Of a stretch of DNA of 25,008 bases, positions 4,922 to 14,500 are shown one piece after another. A program made the translations under genes and the position numbers. The first letter of the stretch is position 1; every line of letters begins with the position of its first letter. Under the pieces are notes generated by a model that searched no databases, was not told the DNA's origin, and saw only the letters and a program-made list of their open reading frames with translations. The stretch spans positions 1 to 25,008 of the IMG/VR virus record IMGVR_UViG_3300044237_003108. One strand, 5' to 3'. Source of the stretch: a virus.

Positions 4922-5078
4922 GTTTCTGCTCCACTTTTTCGATTTTCGACACGGCCTTACGCGCACCCTTTTCAATCAACGCCGCTCTCCAATTTAAAAA
5001 GACCGCAAAACATGCGGCCCCAACACCTATTGCAATCAGCCGCTCGCTGATTATTTGCCAGATCATCCGGACAATCAT
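4842..5078 (-). CDS. Rz: i-spanin (Rz-like inner-membrane protein)
   Basis: This 78-residue protein has one N-terminal membrane anchor (residues 11-29, ERLIAIGVGAACFAVFLNW) followed by a charged periplasmic helix (KGARKAVSKIEKVEQKRAQI) ending in a short proline-containing tail. This is the topology of the inner-membrane spanin subunit, although it is shorter than lambda Rz at about 150 residues. ATG 5078 overlaps the endolysin stop as ATGA, so it is coupled to the endolysin. The 3' end overlaps the lipobox-bearing o-spanin frame, which strongly supports the call. It acts in the final lysis step, connecting inner and outer membranes after peptidoglycan is degraded. Confidence 0.8.
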   Translation of the reverse strand: MIVRMIWQIISERLIAIGVGAACFAVFLNWRAALIEKGARKAVSKIEKVEQKRAQIIRSAASRSRRGLQLPTDPYSID

Positions 5079-5827
5079 TCGTCAACCCCGATCAGTTTTT
5101 TAATTGCGACAAAACTTGCCAGAACGATTGCGCCCCACGTCAACGCCGCAGCGTTTGCGCCAGCTTGCTCAAACATGATTTTGACCGGCGATAATTCTGC
5201 GACCGTTGCTGCCATCGCTTGCAGCCACGCCGAAATATTTTCCGCCCATCCGCTGAGCAAAATTGCGCCGCCCCCGGCTGCAGTCGGCAGCGAAACCGGA
5301 GCTTTTACCGCTTTTTTTGCAACAGCCGTGATTGGGTCATTTACCGGCGCTTTGCTTAGCCCAAAAGCCTCAAAGTGAGCTAGCCGCCATTCCAAATCTG
5401 AAAGCGGATACACTTTTCCCGCTTCGTGATAAGCCATGGCGCGGGCAAACGAGACGGCCCAATCAATGTCTTGCAATTTTGCCTGGGTGATCATGTCATC
5501 CGGACTTATATTCGCTTTTTGCTTCAGCACAGACAAATAGCTCTGCACGTGATTGCCGCCGGACCATTTGCGGATTGCTGCCTTCACCGTGCGATTGCAA
5601 TATCCGCTCTCGAGAAGCTGAAATAAACAGCGCGCGCCATCGATTGCGTCGTCGAAATACGCAATTGAATTGTTTTGCCCAAGACCATCATTCAGCTTTT
5701 GACCGCCAATTGCTCGACGATTTCGCGTGAATTTACTGTCCCAAATGGCACCCGGATTATTGCTGCGGATCGACGCCACTTCACTTTTGCGATCTAAAAA
5801 AGACGGCCGATCATCATTGTCTAACAT
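5075..5827 (-). CDS. Membrane-anchored endolysin-like peptidoglycan hydrolase
   Basis: This is a 250-residue protein. Residues about 15-160 resemble a phage peptidoglycan-hydrolase domain of the kind annotated as structural protein P5-like or lysozyme-like: an R-x-N-N-P-G motif at 21-26 (IRSNNPGAIW), a DGARCLFQLL helix at 63-72, KWSGGN at 87-92, and AYHEAGKVYPLSDLEW at 132-147. E135 is a possible catalytic acid. The C-terminal third is hydrophobic, with a segment at 183-212 and a clear membrane span at 222-246 (ALTWGAIVLASFVAIKKLIG). The enzyme may be tethered to, or exported through, the inner membrane without a classical holin. It starts at ATG 5827 as TAATG with the upstream stop, and the i-spanin follows by an ATGA overlap, forming a lysis cassette. 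Confidence 0.76.
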   Translation of the reverse strand: MLDNDDRPSFLDRKSEVASIRSNNPGAIWDSKFTRNRRAIGGQKLNDGLGQNNSIAYFDDAIDGARCLFQLLESGYCNRTVKAAIRKWSGGNHVQSYLSVLKQKANISPDDMITQAKLQDIDWAVSFARAMAYHEAGKVYPLSDLEWRLAHFEAFGLSKAPVNDPITAVAKKAVKAPVSLPTAAGGGAILLSGWAENISAWLQAMAATVAELSPVKIMFEQAGANAAALTWGAIVLASFVAIKKLIGVDE

Positions 5828-6828
5828 TATGCATACCTCGCGTTAATGCGCTCCACAGCCTGCATTAAGAGGGCTAGGCTGTCATCTGTATGATCGTGCT
5901 GCTGCAGGACAATGCGGGCCTCTTCTGCCTCTTGCTTGGCTGTCGGGCGCAAATCCGGCAAGGGGTTACGTTCCCAAGCGGGCGGCTCTGGCTCGCGTCG
6001 AGCCGGCATTGACGCCCCACTGAATGCAAGCAGAATAGCGGCTGCCATTGAAGCAAACGTAACGGCGATACCGGACCAGATCGACAGCCCGTAGTTAGCC
6101 CAAAACTTCGCGCCTGCCGACGGATCGACTTGACCTGTGATGCCGGCCGCAACGTTACTGGCATGCGTGAGCGCGGCGCTTGCTTGGGTTGGCGTCTCGG
6201 TAACTTGGACTTTCGCGTCCTTTAGCTCACGCTCTAGTGTCACCATTTCGGTTTTCAGCGCTTCGCGGCGCAACGCGTTAACACGCTCTGATCTGAGACT
6301 ATCAAGCTCCCTCATGCGCGCTTCACACTTCACACCACAACCGCCGCGCTTGCTTTCCATCTCCACATACTTCTCACCGCTTTCGATCAGCTTGTCGTAT
6401 GCGCCTGGTGCTCGGAAGCTGCCCGTCCATGTGACATCGGCCCGGATCTCTGCAATGCGCTTCTCTAGGCGTTGCACCTGGCTCCGTGCGTTCTTTGCAT
6501 TCGTGTTCTGGTTATCAGCACGAACTAGGTCCGCTTGCCGAAACAGTGCGGCCGTTCCGCCATTCGTCACTAGATCCGTGAAAATGAAAAAAACTGCAAA
6601 AGGGGCAAGGATCGCAACACGAACATAATTGCCCCTAACTAACGTCGAAAACGTGCGGTTTACTAAGATCGGACACAAGGCAGAGATCAGCGCGAAAACG
6701 ATGAAAAACACCGCCATTAAAAACCAGCTATCACCGCCGAATGTTGAACCGAATATTCCTGTGAGGATACAACTACAGACTGCTATGGTCCAAGCAATCA
6801 TTTCCAGCATGCGATGGTTGGAAATCAT
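5827..6828 (-). CDS. Multi-pass membrane protein with large coiled-coil region
   Basis: This 333-residue protein has N-terminal membrane spans (about residues 9-30, 34-57 and 71-88). A long charged coiled coil of about residues 100-215 follows, including KNARSQVQRLEKRIAEIRAD and LERELKDAKVQVTE. Another membrane span lies near 245-270 (LSIWSGIAVTFASMAAAILL), before a proline-rich cytoplasmic tail. Two cysteines sit close together in the coiled coil (GGCGVKC), a possible intramolecular disulfide if the region is periplasmic. Similar membrane/coiled-coil proteins occur in rhizobial and roseobacter phages without known function. It lies between a coiled-coil protein gene (ATGA overlap) and the endolysin (TAATG), so it may serve in lysis timing or superinfection exclusion. 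Neither role is proven by motif. Confidence 0.74.
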   Translation of the reverse strand: MISNHRMLEMIAWTIAVCSCILTGIFGSTFGGDSWFLMAVFFIVFALISALCPILVNRTFSTLVRGNYVRVAILAPFAVFFIFTDLVTNGGTAALFRQADLVRADNQNTNAKNARSQVQRLEKRIAEIRADVTWTGSFRAPGAYDKLIESGEKYVEMESKRGGCGVKCEARMRELDSLRSERVNALRREALKTEMVTLERELKDAKVQVTETPTQASAALTHASNVAAGITGQVDPSAGAKFWANYGLSIWSGIAVTFASMAAAILLAFSGASMPARREPEPPAWERNPLPDLRPTAKQEAEEARIVLQQHDHTDDSLALLMQAVERINARYA

Positions 6829-7250
6829 GCTTTGCGCCTTTCTCTTTGGAGTTCAGCGAGCACATTCGGAAGTTCTGCAAATCGGGCATCTTGAGCATCG
6901 GCCCGTTTTTGCAAGGTCACGATGTGACGTAGTATTGCACCGGACATATCGGCAAGCTCTCGTCCGAGCTCGTTGATATTTTCCTGCAATTCTGCTGGTT
7001 CCGCTGGCGTGATATCAATTTGCTCTAGCCTTGCAACCCGCTCAATCAGCTCTGCAAAGGCGCGCGGCAGCACGAATTGCTGACTATCTTGAAAAGACGC
7101 TAAACGCTTCTCTAGGCGTTCGAGTCGGTCAACCGCCGCCTGGTCCAACACCTCCCGGCTTTCTACATGCTTGACGATCTCGCGCTTTGACCGTCGGCCT
7201 ATTTGATCAACAATCGCGCGCGTGCGGCTTCTATGACCAGAAAGAGTCAT
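6825..7250 (-). CDS. Soluble coiled-coil protein of unknown function
   Basis: The frame is open further upstream, but I choose ATG 7250 (141 residues, MTLSGHRSRTRAIVDQIGRR). It overlaps the end of the preceding gene by 20 bases and avoids an arginine-rich non-coding-looking extension. GGAG lies about ten bases upstream. Most of the protein is a charged coiled coil in two blocks (residues 40-80, DRLERLEKRLASFQDSQQ; residues 95-138), ending in QRERRKA. No membrane span or cysteine is present. It precedes the large membrane protein with an ATGA overlap, so the two may act together. The family is not recognised. Confidence 0.68.
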   Translation of the reverse strand: MTLSGHRSRTRAIVDQIGRRSKREIVKHVESREVLDQAAVDRLERLEKRLASFQDSQQFVLPRAFAELIERVARLEQIDITPAEPAELQENINELGRELADMSGAILRHIVTLQKRADAQDARFAELPNVLAELQRERRKA

Positions 7251-7800
7251 CCTCAAAATTCTCCGGAATGGGGTCCATGGTTTGCAGCTCGAAAGACTTT
7301 GCCCATATGACCTGGCGGTCCGCCGCGCCCGCAAGCATAATCGCTTGCCACTCGGGTGCTGTGACGCTCGCCGGGCCCGTGTCTGTCACGATGTCGATCG
7401 TTGATGCTGTATCGCCCACATCGATCAAAGCGTTAGCTAGATTGATGACTTCGTTCCATCCGACCCAATCGGCCTCAGTTGTGCCAATCGTATGAATCCC
7501 GCGCGGGTCTGGTGTGACGCCATCTTCCATCATTCCAAAATCATACTGGAAACCAAGTTCTAGACGTCTCTTTCGTTCGGCTTGCACGCGCACTACCATT
7601 TGCTCGTGTGTCGGCGGTTTTGGCGGCGGCTTAGGCGGGTCTGGCGTGACGGTGATTTCCAGCTGCGCGAGCCGTTCCGGTGACATGCGAGGCAGCGTGT
7701 TTTGAGGGATTGTCAACACGTCATCATGATGCGCAAAATAACATTGCACGCGAGAGCGCCCGCTGACCTTTTGGCCATCGGGTAAGTTGTAACTCGGCAT
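7231..7800 (-). CDS. Tail fibre chaperone-like protein with DUF4376-type domain
   Basis: This 189-residue protein starts at ATG 7800 with GAGGGG seven bases upstream. A proline-rich linker (PDPPKPPPKPPTHEQ) separates a small N-terminal domain from a C-terminal region. That region carries VRVQAERKRRLELGFQYDFG, RGIHTIGTTEADWVGWNEV and LAGAADRQVIWAKSFELQ, which resembles DUF4376, a domain common in phage tail-fibre assembly proteins immediately downstream of fibre genes. It probably assists folding or trimerisation of the preceding 801-residue fibre, or caps it. Being the third gene of the fibre cluster supports this. Its end overlaps the next gene by 20 bases. Confidence 0.72.
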   Translation of the reverse strand: MPSYNLPDGQKVSGRSRVQCYFAHHDDVLTIPQNTLPRMSPERLAQLEITVTPDPPKPPPKPPTHEQMVVRVQAERKRRLELGFQYDFGMMEDGVTPDPRGIHTIGTTEADWVGWNEVINLANALIDVGDTASTIDIVTDTGPASVTAPEWQAIMLAGAADRQVIWAKSFELQTMDPIPENFEDDSFWS

Positions 7801-7812
7801 CTCTTGCCCCTC

Positions 7813-10218
7813 TTACTGTGCTAATCCTAGTGGAATGTTTGAACCGCCAAATGGATGCTCGGCAAATGCAATGCCAACAAATGTGTTACCGCTGCGGTTA
7901 ACTTCTGAGGATGTACCGCGTGTCTTGAAACCGTTGGATAAGAAATCGATTTCGCGACTGGTTGCACTTCCGTCGGCATTACTATTGTTGGCACCTAGGT
8001 ATACTATGCGCCCGTTCGTGGTGTCGCGAACGCTATCCCATATAGGCCAGCCATTGCCAGATTGATCAGCGTTGCGATAAAGAATAAACTTCGGTCTAAA
8101 TCCTAGATAAACAAAAATTCCGTCAGCTGCACCGTTGCCCTCAAAGCTGAACACCTTGCTATAGCCAGGTATCGAGCGGAAACAGTAGGCTATATAATCG
8201 CGAGAACTTCCGTTTTGGTCGCTATCTGTGCCTAAGCTAAAAGTTTCCGAACTTGGCGCAGTATTATTCCAGTATGTTGAACTGGTTGCTTGGGCGTTAG
8301 TCAAGTTTAGATAAACCTGCCCTGTCCCACCAATGGCATCGTGATAAGCTGGCCAATTTCCGGTATTGCTAGTTGATTTTACGATAAGTAGTTCAGGTGC
8401 GCCGGACTGGCCATGACCAACCGTGCCCGCTGATCCCGTGCCCGTATAGCCAACAATGCTAAAACCAGCATCGTCATTAACTGATACTGATACTGTGGAG
8501 CTTATAGTTCCATCAATATTAGGCACAGCAGCTCCACCAGCTTTCCAATTCCAGCTGATGTAATTTTCTGTGTTGGTGTTGACCTCAACATCGCCACCAA
8601 GCGTAAAACCGTCGCTATCAAAGCTTGTGAGAGTTTCGCTTTCAGTTGTTTCTACTGCTGTCCCATTTGAGTGCAAAACTTTTGTTGCCCCACGAAGCAC
8701 ATCAAACAGCATGTGGCTGTCCGCTTGGTCCCTGTTTTTAATCCAGGTGAAATCGCTCTGGAAACCAACACCAGTTATTGAGTTGCCACCACTGCCTACA
8801 GCAGTTCCATCGCCAGTATAAGCAACAGCATTAAAATACTCGCCTGGGTCTGTTATTGTTGGGTCGGGTAGGTTGGCTGCTGATAGGGCGACAAATCCAG
8901 TTGGCGCTGTATATGTCCATTCATCTTCTGCGAAAGAAACGGTTGTCGTGTACGTTCCGCCTGATGTTCCATTCATATCAGCTGGCACGAATTCGCCAGA
9001 CAGTCCTGTATAAGCCGCATTCGTTGTTGTGCCTGCCTCTATTTCCCCAACTGTGGCAGAGGCTTGCCAAGTACCATTCTTACTAAACCAGATCGCACCG
9101 TTGTCTAAATCAAGCGCAACACCAATAACGTCGCTGGCTGTGTAGGTACTGCCATAAGACGCATCTATGCTGTTACTTCTTTTTTGACCATTGCTTCTAT
9201 AGGAATATCCAGTAGACCCGTTCGCGAATAAAGTTGTATGTGGCTCAGCATCTCCAGCCGCAACTACACCGAGGAAAATTGCACCGGAACTTAAAGCATC
9301 TACAGTTGTCTCCCAATACCATCGACCAGATGCTAGAGCTATCGTTCCATATGTCCCACCATTGCTACTGAACGCACCATGAGCCGCTGTTCTATTGCCG
9401 TTTGATAGTGTGACAGAACTTGCGGTTTGTAATGAATTATACGTACACACATTGACCGTAGGGCTATCATTGGACTGACTTGGACTGCCGTTAACAGTTA
9501 GATCATTGCCATTGCCCGAGCTGTCTTCGCCAAGATTCGATGCGTTAGAGAAATCCAGATAAAAACCATTGTTTCCGTATGTTAGTCCAGATGGCTTTAT
9601 GGGTCGCCACGCTGTGGTGCCGTTGTAGAATTCGCCAAAATACGTAGGCTCTAACTGCTGCCCATCAACAAAATTTATTTCCGACATGTATCCATTAAAG
9701 TAATAGTTCGCTCCAGAAATGGTGTTATGCTGCCGCCCTATTCGATGTGATCCTGCTACATTGACGCCTATATTGTTTCCTGATCCTGGATTGTTCTCCA
9801 GGTCAAAAGAAGTTATTTGAACACCATTCCAATAAATCTTAATTCGGTCGGCTGGTGTTGCTTGGTCGGTATCTACGGCAACAACTAAGTGACCATATGC
9901 GCCAACATCGCGAAATACTTGTGACGTGCGTCGCCACTTTGTGGCTGCTCCACGCATCTGTAGCTTGTCATCGCTTCTGAACAATAAATCCAAATAACCA
10001 GCATCACTCGCGGAACTACCAGCTGTAAAAATACTTTGATGGCGACCAAGTTCTGATCTCTTAATCCAAGCGCTGTACGTCCATCGATTGCTATCTGTCG
10101 CGGTTCCAGCTGTCCAATTTAGGTAATCACTAGAGCCATCAAACACGGCTGATTGATCGATCTGATAACCGCTATAGCCGCCAGCGGGCGCAAGCATCAT
10201 TGAACCATGTAACGGCAT
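7813..10218 (-). CDS. Tail fibre / receptor-binding protein with LamG-like and SPRY domains
   Basis: This 801-residue protein reads as three modules. Residues 22-195 are a concanavalin/LamG-like β-sandwich (DYLNWTAGTATDSNRWTYSAW, then NIGVNVAGSHRIGRQ). Residues 285-435 are a SPRY-type β-sandwich (ASGRWYWETTV and IGVALDLDNGAIWFSKNGTW). Residues about 460-795 are a Ser/Thr/Asn/Gly-rich region of the kind repeated in marine phage tail proteins (YTGDGTAVGSGGNSITGVGF, SEINRSGNTF-like end). These are binding folds, so surface glycan or protein recognition is expected. It begins as TAATG with the preceding fibre gene, which supplies the tail-attachment domain. The gene is lower in GC by sampling of lines (one 60-base line near 9781 is 35% GC) than the internal protein genes, consistent with module exchange. 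Confidence 0.82.
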   Translation of the reverse strand: MPLHGSMMLAPAGGYSGYQIDQSAVFDGSSDYLNWTAGTATDSNRWTYSAWIKRSELGRHQSIFTAGSSASDAGYLDLLFRSDDKLQMRGAATKWRRTSQVFRDVGAYGHLVVAVDTDQATPADRIKIYWNGVQITSFDLENNPGSGNNIGVNVAGSHRIGRQHNTISGANYYFNGYMSEINFVDGQQLEPTYFGEFYNGTTAWRPIKPSGLTYGNNGFYLDFSNASNLGEDSSGNGNDLTVNGSPSQSNDSPTVNVCTYNSLQTASSVTLSNGNRTAAHGAFSSNGGTYGTIALASGRWYWETTVDALSSGAIFLGVVAAGDAEPHTTLFANGSTGYSYRSNGQKRSNSIDASYGSTYTASDVIGVALDLDNGAIWFSKNGTWQASATVGEIEAGTTTNAAYTGLSGEFVPADMNGTSGGTYTTTVSFAEDEWTYTAPTGFVALSAANLPDPTITDPGEYFNAVAYTGDGTAVGSGGNSITGVGFQSDFTWIKNRDQADSHMLFDVLRGATKVLHSNGTAVETTESETLTSFDSDGFTLGGDVEVNTNTENYISWNWKAGGAAVPNIDGTISSTVSVSVNDDAGFSIVGYTGTGSAGTVGHGQSGAPELLIVKSTSNTGNWPAYHDAIGGTGQVYLNLTNAQATSSTYWNNTAPSSETFSLGTDSDQNGSSRDYIAYCFRSIPGYSKVFSFEGNGAADGIFVYLGFRPKFILYRNADQSGNGWPIWDSVRDTTNGRIVYLGANNSNADGSATSREIDFLSNGFKTRGTSSEVNRSGNTFVGIAFAEHPFGGSNIPLGLAQ

Positions 10219-11543
10219 TAGCTGATTGCCTTGATCATGTTATAATGTATCTCGGTTGATGACTTTACGTAATAGTTGATCTGATCAACGGCGCTTGCGG
10301 TCGCCGTCAACGTGTCATCCGTTCCGCCTGCGTTTTTCCAATAGCTGCCAAACGCCATTGTGCGAGGCGTTGAAGCATCCTGCGTTATGACAATAGAGCC
10401 ATGTTGACCGGCGACAATGTTCGACGCATTAGAAAGCGTTGTGTCTTCGGTTGTCGTGTGACTAAAGTTATTAGAGGCTGCGAAGTCGATCTGGATGCTA
10501 CTAGAACTTGACGTAAGCGCCGTCACTTCTCCGCGTTGTGACGCGGTGAATGTTTGCGCATTATCCAAAACAGCATTGTTTGCATCGTAAACGCTTTCGC
10601 CGCTTGCCGGCTCATACGCTACGCACTTCCAATTGCCGGTTGCGTATTCCCACATCATCGCAACATCGCCGGCAGCCGTTGTGATGTTCGCACCACCTGG
10701 CAATATCAAGTCAGTCGCGTCATGCGTTAGCGTCAACGCATCATCGAACTGCAACAGCACACACGTTCCGACGCCAAGCGTGTTAATGCTCTCAATCGCG
10801 GTTGTGCCGGTAATGTCGAAGCTGTTTCCGTCAATGCCTAACGTTAGTGCTGTTGCGCTGGCAACATCCGCACCCTTTGACCATCGGATTTGCTGCGAGT
10901 TTGTGTCTAGTGTTCCGCCGAGTTGTGGCGTTGTATCTAGGACAATATTGCTGGTCCCATCATCGCCCGTCGCTCCGGTTGCGCCCGTCGCGCCTCCTGA
11001 TGCGAACAAATCCCATACAGTTTCCCAACTCCCGCCAGTCCCCGGCTCGGTTGACGCGGCTGCCGTATGATCAGCTGTGCAGATGTAACTATTACCGTCA
11101 TTCTGAACGCCGTCACCAATCGCATATGCCGTTGACGTCACCCATGCGCCCTGCCAAGTAAACGTGACTAGCGACGTTGCATAATCCGCCTCTTGACTGA
11201 GCAGTGTAATGCGATCGGCAAGCGCCTCGACGGTCTTAGCCGGAAAGCTTGTGCCTTCCTCATAGACTGTTGATTGCAGTTTGGATGTCACGCGGCGCAG
11301 ACTTAACGTTGTGCCACTCGCGGGCGCGGGCGATACCGTACAAGAGCCCGTTGCTGGCAGTCCATCGCTATCAGTTCCACCCGTATACGAAAACGCATAA
11401 TCACCTGTAACATCGGTTCCGCCGCTATCGAAAACCGTTTCCGTTATGTCCGTTGCTGCGAAAAATTGGAACGTGACAGCAAACGCGGTAGTTGATCCGT
11501 TCCCGCTGTAGCTCACAATGGTGTTGGTTGTTGTGACCGCCAT
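10218..11543 (-). CDS. Tail fibre with T7 gp17-like N-terminal attachment domain
   Basis: This is a 441-residue protein. The first ~120 residues (VSYSGNGSTTAFAVTFQFF, then TLSLRRVTSKLQSTVYEEG and FPAKTVEALADRITLLSQEA) match the N-terminal domain of T7-like tail fibres that binds the gatekeeper/nozzle ring. Residues 130-180 form a small carbohydrate-binding-module-like unit (WQGAWVTSTAYAIGDGV, GNSYICTADHTA), followed by a collagen-like spacer (GATGATGATGDDG, 184-196). The remainder is β-rich and ends in a neck that presumably joins or docks the 801-residue fibre. It starts as TAATG with the previous gene, and the next fibre overlaps its stop by one base. The two proteins together probably form a composite fibre. 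Confidence 0.86.
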   Translation of the reverse strand: MAVTTTNTIVSYSGNGSTTAFAVTFQFFAATDITETVFDSGGTDVTGDYAFSYTGGTDSDGLPATGSCTVSPAPASGTTLSLRRVTSKLQSTVYEEGTSFPAKTVEALADRITLLSQEADYATSLVTFTWQGAWVTSTAYAIGDGVQNDGNSYICTADHTAAASTEPGTGGSWETVWDLFASGGATGATGATGDDGTSNIVLDTTPQLGGTLDTNSQQIRWSKGADVASATALTLGIDGNSFDITGTTAIESINTLGVGTCVLLQFDDALTLTHDATDLILPGGANITTAAGDVAMMWEYATGNWKCVAYEPASGESVYDANNAVLDNAQTFTASQRGEVTALTSSSSSIQIDFAASNNFSHTTTEDTTLSNASNIVAGQHGSIVITQDASTPRTMAFGSYWKNAGGTDDTLTATASAVDQINYYVKSSTEIHYNMIKAIS

Positions 11544-14500
11544 TAAAATGGTGCCTCTTCGCCGGTTCGCCCTTGTTCTCTTTCGATTTCGTCCGCCTTC
11601 CTGGCAGCTTCGCTAAGGGCTGGATGCTCGCGGATGGTCTGGATTGATGCCACCTTGCGAAAATTGGAGATAATCTTTCTGATGATGTCAGTTTTGCCCT
11701 TGTGGTCCTGGATTGCGTATTCCGGATCACCCTTGATTACACCATCCAGAACTTCATAGAGCGTCTGATCCCCATACCGCTCCATTTTTCTAATCAAATG
11801 CTTGTTCCGGTTAACCGCTGCCAAATCATCTCTGTTTTCCCTCAAAAGCTGGCTTGCGGTTGTCTTTGCCGTGAGTTCAATCCACTTGTTTTTAGCAGCC
11901 GGCCTATTGCGCAAAGATATTTGGCGACCACCACCCATGTGGATACTGCCACGGTGTGCAGGGAAATAACCGATCTTTACAAACTCACGATCCACATCAT
12001 TCGCCTTTGTGTTGTCGCTGGAATAGATTGGACTAAATGCGTCGTATGCATCGCCAAGGTTTGACTTGTAGCTGATTGGACGGCCCCAAAAATCCAGCCG
12101 AGGCGGCAAGCCTTCGCGGAAGTACGGCAATTTTGCTTTCAGTGAAGACGTCAAATCCCATGTGTGACGCGCAACCGGATCTTCAGTCATAGCCCACTGC
12201 TTAACGCCTGTCGGTATGACCGTTGTTATGATGCTGTTTAAATAGCGTTCTGAATACCTGTGAGGCTCTTGGATCGCCGTTATAGTCCTTGCTACCCCAG
12301 TAAAATAACTCTTGTCTGTGATGTTCCTGGCCACACCCATCGCCGTTGCAGAAAATATTTCCATGATATCCGCATCATGCGCCGTGCTATCATTGTTGAT
12401 AGTAAATTCCGCCAAGTCAGCCGCAAACCCGATATACATGCCGACCGGATCCATGCGGTTGTAAGCAACCCAACGATATTGCGGAGATCCGTCCTTATTG
12501 GTCCCGGTTTGCAATCGGATAGAATAAGGCTGCCAGCCGTTACGCCTTAGCGTTGCCCGCTTGCGCCAACCCTTGTCACCCTCCGGGCCGCCGCCTGAGA
12601 TATTCCCGTCAAGAGCAAAGCTGTAGAATGTCGCCATGACGGTCGAGCCAAGCCCCACACGTGCAAGGGCAAGGTCGCGCCGTGCGCCACCCGCTGCCAC
12701 ATCTGCGCGAAACTTAGCGCCAAGTGGTGCAAGTGGTGTTCTGTCGAATGTGTAACTGAGGATGTTGGCCGGCGTATTGACAAACGGAATAATGATTGAG
12801 CCCGATGGCAAACCTATAGAGCGTGACGAGTGATAGTCTAGGGCATCCCTGAAGCCCATAAGAGCCTTGGCAACCCTGTTCGGATCATTCGTAAAGGTGT
12901 TGATCAAAGCGCTATTCTCTGCGCTTGTGATGAGATCTCTAGGCGGATCGTCAATGATATCCGCAATTCGCGCGTTAACGTCCGCTTTCTTCAACAATCC
13001 TTGCTCCACTTCTGACAGTGCTCGACGCGCTGCGCTTGCGTGCAGTTCCATGCGATAGTTGATTGTTTTGAAATACGTGTCAGCCGCGCCAAGCGCTGAG
13101 CCTGGTATATTGACGATTGATCCAACCATATCAACCGCACGGCCCCATGGCGTTGCCGGATCAAGATCCATATTCTCGGATGAGATTGCGCGCGTGCGTT
13201 GCGTTTCCAGCTTGTCCCGTCCGATTCTAACAAACGGATCATCCGCACCCTTTGAGGCGTCCATCTGTTTCGCAGCAATCTTCATACGATGATAGGCCCA
13301 ACGAAACATATCTCGATGTGCTTTCACCATGGCATCCAGGGCAACACCGCCCTCAATGGCCTTAACACCTGTTACCGGGTCAAGAACTTCACCAATCGCG
13401 CCGGCTAGCTGTCGCTCAACTAGGCTGTTCACCATAACCAGTGAGTTCGAAAGCATGTTGACGACATGCGTTTTCGGACCTGACAGAATCGAGTTGATAA
13501 AGAATTCGCGAACCGCGTCGGCAGACTTGGCTTGCCATGACTTGCGTATGAAGTTTTCGAGAACTTCCGGCGATTGCGTATTCGCGAGAATGGCTATGTT
13601 TTCAGCGATTTCACGAGTTGTATGCTCCCCGCCGGAACTTTCGACGGCAAGCTTAATTTGTCTCAGCTTATCGGCACTTGATCCAGCCGGGATTGCCCAC
13701 TGTTGAAGCGCACGGGCTGTTTCTGTTCTAACACCCATCGCGGCCTGTTGAATGGTGTTGTGAATGGTCAACATGCGGCGGAAGGCAAAGAGCGTTTCTT
13801 GATCGCCGGTCTGGGCGGCCCTTGCAAGTTCGGTTAGCTTTTCACCGGATGACGCCCAAAGCTGTCGGAGCGCATATTGCTCTTCTGCATTCATGGCAAG
13901 CGAGCTATCAGCCCTGCGTTTGCCTGTTAGTAGCTCCCACGCATTCTCATCACCCGCCGCTGCAACTGTTCGGATATTCGAGCGCTTGCCGCGTTGTGCG
14001 GTTTTGATCTCAGCGCGCTGCCCTTCCGCCATGCGGCTGACAGTTGTAAGCACATCATCTTGACTATTGAACTTTGACCAGTTGATAATGTCTTTTGTGT
14101 TTTCAAGTTCAGGTAGTGGCGGCGGTTTCTTGCCGAGTTGCGGCCCTGACTGAGCCGGTGCAAGCCGTGCCTGCATTGTGTGCGGATCTTCTGCCTGACG
14201 TCGTCCTAAAACCCGGTCCACTTCCGCCCATTGATCAGCATCAGCCTTTGGAACGTCAGCATAAACCAACCTGTCGCCTTCACCGACTTTTGAACGCACT
14301 TCGTCCAGGTTGCGGCTGTACGTTAGAACTTTGCCCTCTTGCGCCTCTTTAGCGCCTGCTACAGCGTAATATCTGACGTTCCCGTCAGCTACGTCCGGAA
14401 ACCTATAAGCGCCCTTATCGAGCCCCTTAGCGGCTACTTGCAAAGGCACTTCAACATGAACATGCTTTAGCTTGCCTTCGATCCGGACAACTTCATCCGC

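Noticed and set aside
10633-11161. + strand ORFs of 104-145 residues opposite the tail fibre
   Set aside because: They are antisense shadows of a strongly supported fibre gene, without ribosome sites or recognisable motifs.
12867-13706. + strand ORFs opposite the large internal protein
   Set aside because: Serine/arginine/cysteine-rich antisense shadows of the 1361-residue gene.
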